From Candidatus Sulfotelmatobacter sp. (lineage in GTDB: Bacteria; Acidobacteriota; Terriglobia; Terriglobales; SbA1): 9,702 nt of DNA. The DNA lies in NCBI GenBank assembly GCA_030151135.1, contig JASLEQ010000049.1, forward strand, positions 1 through 9,702, in the 5' to 3' direction. The notes beneath the pieces are model-generated. The model was given only the letters and a program-made list of their open reading frames with translations. It did not search any database and was not told the DNA's origin. Positions 6,159-9,702 of this stretch are shown here, one piece after another. How positions within the stretch are numbered: the stretch's first letter is position 1; each line of letters begins with the position of its first letter. Position numbers and translations under genes: made by a program.

Positions 6159-6959
6159 ATGGAAGCTGTCACCGGAGTATTTACCAGCCGTACCGCAGCC
6201 GAGCAGGCACTGCAGCGCGTGCACCAGGCCGGCATCCCTGTGGAGAAGAGCACCCTATTAACGCCGGGCAGCGCGGACAAAATCGCCCAGGAGACCGAAT
6301 CCATCCCCACGGACTCGACCGAGCAGCCGGGGATGGGGAACGCGATGGGGGCGTTGCTGGGCGGCGGAATCGGCCTTACGGGAGGAGCGATCTTGATGGC
6401 TCTTGTGCCCGGCGTGGGACCGGTGACGGCCCTTGGACTACTCGGGACCGCGGTGCTGGGTGCAGCCGGCGCAACCGTCGGGGCGGCGGCCGGGGGCAAA
6501 GCTGAGATGGCAAGTTATGAGGGCTTGCCGGAGGACGAGATCTTTGTCTACGAAGATGCCCTGAGAAATGGGCGCAGCGTGGTGATCGCGCTGGCGGACG
6601 ATGAACCGTCCGCCGCACTGGTCCGCGACGTTCTGAGCCGCGAAGGCGCGGAGGCGGTCGACGCCGCCCGCGACCAGTGGTGGATTGGATTGCGGGAAAA
6701 AGAGGCAACGGGCTATACGACACCGGGGCGAAACTTTTCGGAAGATGAGCAGTTTTTCCGAATGGGATTTCAATCTGCGATGCACGCTCGTACGCGCTGC
6801 CTGGAATTCGATCAGGTATCTGCCGAGATGGACGCCGCCTTGGCCGATGTGAAACGCAAGTTTCCGAGCGCCGACGTCGAGGAGCCGTTTCTTCGGGGCT
6901 ATCGCCGCGGACGGGAACATTACCAGCAGCTGTGTGAGCAGGATTCCCGGGCGGCGTAA
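6159..6959 (+). CDS. general-stress-type protein with glycine-rich membrane segment
   Basis: A 266-residue protein. Residues 1-35 (VTGVFTSRTAAEQALQRVHQAG, then I/V-rich strand) resemble the start of general stress protein 17M/YflT-type domains, which form a ferredoxin-like fold. Residues ~60-113 form a glycine/alanine-rich hydrophobic hairpin (GNAMGALLGGGIGLTGGAIL, then VPGVGP, then a second glycine-zipper helix). After it comes a second alpha/beta part (DEIFVYEDALRNGRSVVIALADD, about 127-148), which may complete the fold. The C-terminus (~195-266) is charged and helical, with FFRMGFQSAMHARTR and EEPFLRGYRRGREHYQ. A membrane-inserting stress protein is the likely reading; the function is unknown. 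The ATG at 6159 has GGAG with 5-6 nt spacing. It is divergent from the sigma gene and ends 3 nt from the stop of the convergent plsC-like gene. Confidence 0.75.
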   Translation: MEAVTGVFTSRTAAEQALQRVHQAGIPVEKSTLLTPGSADKIAQETESIPTDSTEQPGMGNAMGALLGGGIGLTGGAILMALVPGVGPVTALGLLGTAVLGAAGATVGAAAGGKAEMASYEGLPEDEIFVYEDALRNGRSVVIALADDEPSAALVRDVLSREGAEAVDAARDQWWIGLREKEATGYTTPGRNFSEDEQFFRMGFQSAMHARTRCLEFDQVSAEMDAALADVKRKFPSADVEEPFLRGYRRGREHYQQLCEQDSRAA

Positions 6960-6962
6960 GAA

Positions 6963-7790
6963 TCAGGGCCGGTAATAGAGTTCTTCGAGACTTTTCTGGA
7001 CCTTCCCGGAAAGTGTGGACATATCGCGCAGAGTTAGACCGGCCGTCGAGATGGGTTCGCCAACTCGCATTTCGAGCGGCCGGGATTTGATGTGGAACGT
7101 GTCCATGGGAAGCAGTTCGTACGTTCCTACGAGGGCAACGGGGACGATATCGACCTGCGCTTTGATGGCAAGGAAGAATGCTCCCGGCAGGAACGGTTTG
7201 ATCTCGCCGTCTGGCGTGCGGCCGCCCTCCGGGAAAATGACGAGCGGCATGCCACTGCTCAAGCTTTTCAATCCTGCCCGGATGCTGCTGATCGAGCGCG
7301 ACGGGTTCTGCTGATCAATACAGATCTGGCCCGAGCGCCTCAGTTGCCAGCCAACGACCGGGTAAGCCAGCAATTCCTTTTTGAATGCGATCCGGAACTG
7401 GAATGGCAAATTGACGTAGAGCACCGGGATGTCGAGCGCCGACGCGTGATTGACGGCGTATACGTGCGGTTTCGTGGTGTCGATCTTATCGAGCCCGGTG
7501 ACCTTCACGGGCGACAGGATCGTCTTCATAATCAACCAGGACCAAGCGCTGGAAAACCAATGCAGCCGCCTTCCGCTGCGGTCAAACATCCCGCCGGGCA
7601 CAGCCAGTATTCCCATGAAGAGCGTGTAGAACCAGATGAGTGGGTCGAAGATGAGATAAGAGCGCAAGCGGCTGGGCCAGCCATACTTCCGGCCCGGAAT
7701 CGCATGAGGGCTGGACCGGACGAGTGACATGGTTTCGCCCTCCGCTTGCCCGCGATCGACCTGCTCGACTGATGAATTCACATCCGGCAT
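6963..7790 (-). CDS. plsC: 1-acyl-sn-glycerol-3-phosphate acyltransferase (PlsC/LPLAT family)
   Basis: This enzyme transfers an acyl chain to the 2-position of lysophosphatidate at the inner face of the membrane. From the ATG at 7790 it has 275 residues. A hydrophobic segment (~46-66) precedes the acyltransferase domain. Motif I is NHASALD with H115 and D120 of HxxxxD; motif III is FPEGGRTPDG (186-195); motif IV is around VDIVPVALVG. The start is uncertain. GTG at 7802 has no ribosome site, ATG at 7790 has GGAG with 6-nt spacing, and ATG at 7730 has GGAGG with 8-nt spacing and would remove a 20-residue polar leader. The gene follows folC by 27 nt, so it is probably co-transcribed with it. Other lysophospholipid acyltransferase substrates are possible. 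Confidence 0.88.
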   Translation of the reverse strand: MPDVNSSVEQVDRGQAEGETMSLVRSSPHAIPGRKYGWPSRLRSYLIFDPLIWFYTLFMGILAVPGGMFDRSGRRLHWFSSAWSWLIMKTILSPVKVTGLDKIDTTKPHVYAVNHASALDIPVLYVNLPFQFRIAFKKELLAYPVVGWQLRRSGQICIDQQNPSRSISSIRAGLKSLSSGMPLVIFPEGGRTPDGEIKPFLPGAFFLAIKAQVDIVPVALVGTYELLPMDTFHIKSRPLEMRVGEPISTAGLTLRDMSTLSGKVQKSLEELYYRP

Positions 7791-7817
7791 GCTACGCTCC
7801 ACAGACTTGTTTGAACC

Positions 7818-9176
7818 CTACGCTCGAACGGCAAGCAACCGCATCGCTTCTCCGACCAGATAAATCGAACCCGTTACAACCATAACTCCCCGAAGGCCTG
7901 CGGCGGCGCGCCCTCCATCCAAAGCTTGGGTTACATCGCTTACCCTTTCGATCTCGGCGCCAGTACGAGCGGCGGCCTTCTGGATCTCGTCGGGAGACGC
8001 TGACCTGGGATTCTCGGGCCGCGTGGCAATTACCTTTTCTGCGAGCGGAAACAGAATCTCAGACATTTCAGAGATTGCCTTGTCGCGCATCGCTCCGAAA
8101 ACAAAAATCAGCGGACGGTCCTCGTACCGCTCTGAAAGGGCGGAGCGCAAGGCCCACGCTCCGGCGGGATTATGGGCGACGTCGAGCACAATCTCGGGCC
8201 AGCCGGGTTTCCGGGGAATCACCTGGAACCTTCCGGGCCATTGGGTCTCGCGAATTCCGCGTTCGATCGACTGGGCGCTGATTCCCGGCAATCCTTTCTT
8301 GCTGAGTTCCTCGGCTGCGGCAATTGCCAGCGCGAGATTTCTTAATTGATGTCGCCCGACCAGCGGAGACTCAACAGAAATCTGCTGTCCCATGACTTGC
8401 AGCGGGTATCGATGAAGAGCCGGGCGGGCGTCCTCGGTGCTCGAGACTCGATACTCTGGGCTCGCAGGCGAAACGGGCGGCACATATTGCACCGCACTGA
8501 CGCCGACAGCGTCACGCTCGAGAATGGTATTTCCGATGACATCATTCGCTGCGGGTTGCTGAGGCAGGGTTACAACGATGCCGCCCGCACGGATGATCCC
8601 AGCTTTCTCACGTGCGATCTCGGCGACCGTATCGCCCAGGAATTTCTGATGGTCGAGCGAGATGTCAGTAATGACGCTGACCAGCGGCTCGACCACGTTG
8701 GTTGCGTCGAGGCGGCCGCCCATTCCGACTTCGAGGACTGCAATGTCGACGCGCTGGGCCGCGAAGTAGCAGAAAGCGATGGCGGTCATCATCTCGAAGA
8801 AACTGGGATGCCAGGGCAGGGCGCCGTCGCTTACCAGTTGCTCTGCGGCGCGATCGACGTCGCTGTGGAGCCGCGCGAAATCGTCGTCGGTGATTTCATT
8901 GCCGTTGATGCGGATTCTTTCATTGATGCGGACGAGGTGTGGCGAGGTGTACAGCGCAGTTTTCAACCCTGAAGCTCGCAAGATCGAGGCCAGGGTGGCT
9001 GCGGTCGAACCCTTGCCGTTGGTGCCGGCGATCAAAACGCTGGGAAACGATCTCTCCGGATGACCGAGCGCCTCCAGCAGCACCCGCATGTGCGCCAAGT
9101 CGAACTTGTGCGATGGCGTCTGGGCCAGCTCGTGCCCGAGCGCAAACATGCTCGCTACTGCGGTTTCGTAGGACAT
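7818..9176 (-). CDS. folC: bifunctional folylpolyglutamate synthase / dihydrofolate synthase
   Basis: FolC adds glutamate to dihydropteroate and to folates in the cytosol. It is 452 residues, slightly longer than the usual ~420-430. The Mur-ligase-like ATP site is GTNGKGS (51-57), followed by SPH (78-80), EVGMGGRLDATN (149-160) and REKAGII, whose K191 is the expected carbamylated lysine. GRHQLRN (274-280) and DVAHNPAG (332-339) mark the second half, and VTGSIYLVGE lies near the C-terminus. Residues ~231-255, a Pro/Ser-rich stretch between the two halves, look like an insertion; the DNA for residues 237-248 is a tandem array of degenerate heptamers. The start is ATG at 9176 with no obvious ribosome site. 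The order accD-folC is conserved in many bacteria, including E. coli. Confidence 0.96.
   Translation of the reverse strand: MSYETAVASMFALGHELAQTPSHKFDLAHMRVLLEALGHPERSFPSVLIAGTNGKGSTAATLASILRASGLKTALYTSPHLVRINERIRINGNEITDDDFARLHSDVDRAAEQLVSDGALPWHPSFFEMMTAIAFCYFAAQRVDIAVLEVGMGGRLDATNVVEPLVSVITDISLDHQKFLGDTVAEIAREKAGIIRAGGIVVTLPQQPAANDVIGNTILERDAVGVSAVQYVPPVSPASPEYRVSSTEDARPALHRYPLQVMGQQISVESPLVGRHQLRNLALAIAAAEELSKKGLPGISAQSIERGIRETQWPGRFQVIPRKPGWPEIVLDVAHNPAGAWALRSALSERYEDRPLIFVFGAMRDKAISEMSEILFPLAEKVIATRPENPRSASPDEIQKAAARTGAEIERVSDVTQALDGGRAAAGLRGVMVVTGSIYLVGEAMRLLAVRA
8433..8467 (+). repeat. five-unit degenerate heptamer array inside folC
   Basis: Five consecutive 7-base units, four of them starting CTCG (for example CTCGAGA at 8440 and CTCGATA at 8447; the fourth is CTCTGGG). 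The array is 35 bp and encodes, on the minus strand, folC residues ~237-248. It has the same period and CTNG start as the two arrays near 9187 and 9303. Confidence 0.6.
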
Positions 9177-9186
9177 GGGGAAGCTG

Positions 9187-9214
9187 CTGGATTCTCGCTA
9201 CTGGCTCCTAGCTT
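9187..9214 (+). repeat. four-unit degenerate heptamer array upstream of folC
   Basis: Four consecutive 7-base units beginning CTNG, including CTCGCTA (9194), CTGGCTC (9201) and CTAGCTT (9208); the last three share CTNGCTN. It lies just upstream of the folC start codon, in the accD-folC gap, in the same orientation as the other two arrays. Confidence 0.5.
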
Positions 9215-9246
9215 ATCAATACCTCGTTGTTCTCTTCGAATGGATG

Positions 9247-9258
9247 GCAGATATCTGC
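9247..9258. repeat. 12-bp perfect palindrome in the accD-folC gap
   Basis: GCAGATATCTGC is its own reverse complement. Eight bases beyond it is the 8-bp palindrome CCAGCTGG (9266-9273), then a run of seven A. It is a possible protein-binding dyad; it has no arm loop and is not a terminator. Confidence 0.3.
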
Positions 9259-9302
9259 ACCAGCACCAGCTGGAAAAAAATGCGTGATGGATGGGATTCA
9301 AG

Positions 9303-9330
9303 CTAAAAGCTAGAGGCTAGCGGCTAGAAG
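9303..9330 (+). repeat. four-unit degenerate heptamer array after the accD stop
   Basis: Four consecutive 7-base units, three beginning CTAG (CTAGAGG at 9310, CTAGCGG at 9317, CTAGAAG at 9324) after CTAAAAG. The flanks AAAAGCT (9305-9311) and AGCTTTT (9329-9335) can pair, giving a weak hairpin directly behind accD. No T-tract follows on the minus strand, so terminator activity is doubtful. Confidence 0.6.
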
Positions 9331-9335
9331 CTTTT

Positions 9336-9702
9336 TCAGGCTGCCATGAAATCCAGCGCCCGCCCGATATAGGGCTTCAGCTGCTTGCGGGGCACCACGG
9401 CGTCGAGCATCCCGTGCTGCAGCAGGAACTCGCTGCGCTGGAATCCTGCCGGAAGCTTTTGGCGGATGGTCTGCTCAATGACGCGAGGTCCTGCAAAGCC
9501 GATCAGCGCCCCCGGTTCGGCAATGTTCAGGTCCCCCAACATGGCGAACGATGCGGTGACGCCTCCGGTGGTGGGATCAGTCATGACGGAGACATACGGC
9601 ACGCGGGCATCGTCCATGCGGGCCAGGGCGGCCGAGATCTTCGCCAGCTGCATCAGGCTGATGGCACCCTCCATCATGCGTGCGCCGCCCGAAGCGGAAA
9701 TC
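9336..9702 (-). CDS. accD: acetyl-CoA carboxylase carboxyltransferase subunit beta, C-terminal part (runs off right edge)
   Basis: AccD with AccA forms the carboxyltransferase that moves CO2 from biotin to acetyl-CoA, giving malonyl-CoA for fatty acid synthesis. About 122 residues are present, beginning inside the conserved [12 protein letters not shown] stretch. Further family marks are [20 protein letters not shown], the [19 protein letters not shown] block, and [18 protein letters not shown] near the end. The zinc-finger N-terminus lies outside the window. The reading frame continues to the edge, so the ATG at 9677 is internal and not a start. It stops at 9336, 159 nt before folC on the same strand, matching the common accD-folC order. 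Confidence 0.96.
   Translation of the reverse strand, partial: ISASGGARMMEGAISLMQLAKISAALARMDDARVPYVSVMTDPTTGGVTASFAMLGDLNIAEPGALIGFAGPRVIEQTIRQKLPAGFQRSEFLLQHGMLDAVVPRKQLKPYIGRALDFMAA

Noticed and set aside
8346..8972. Plus-strand frame of 208 codons opposite folC
   Set aside because: Antisense to conserved FolC motifs; a codon-bias shadow.

Overview
The window reads as ordinary chromosomal DNA of a fairly GC-rich soil-type bacterium. Protein flavour, gene neighbourhoods and the presence of an ECF sigma factor joined to a multi-VOC protein suggest Acidobacteriota (Terriglobia-like). That placement is inferred from protein style, since no rRNA or marker phylogeny is available here. No tRNA, rRNA, CRISPR array, insertion sequence or prophage gene was seen.

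Layout. (1) 1-939, minus: the N-terminal two thirds of the TldD metalloprotease, running off the left edge. (2) 1176-3122, minus: complete threonyl-tRNA synthetase with a good sigma70-type promoter at 3167-3195. (3) 3424-3905, plus: two small stress-type genes, a 50-residue two-helix membrane protein (lmo0937/DUF5670 type) and a CsbD-family protein, closed by a strong hairpin terminator that can serve both strands. (4) 3976-6004, minus: an ECF sigma factor overlapping by 8 nt a three-VOC-domain protein that carries an extra ~70-residue helical N-terminus. A candidate ECF-type promoter sits just upstream of the sigma gene. (5) 6159-6959, plus: a 266-residue stress-type protein with a glycine-rich membrane segment, divergent from the sigma gene. 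(6) 6963-9702, minus: plsC-like acyltransferase, folC and the C-terminal part of accD, probably co-transcribed as accD-folC-plsC.

How they relate. The outer parts are housekeeping genes: protein maturation, tRNA charging, malonyl-CoA and folate synthesis, phospholipid acylation. The central 3.4-7.0 kb is a small stress/envelope block centred on the sigma-VOC pair. This pair is the best candidate for an under-described system: a sigma factor translationally coupled to a possible ligand-binding partner, with a strong internal ribosome-binding site that could release a VOC-only form.

The other unusual signal is three degenerate heptanucleotide tandem arrays (units starting CTNG, all in the same orientation) within about 900 bp at 8433-9330. 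One lies inside the folC coding sequence and two flank the folC start region.
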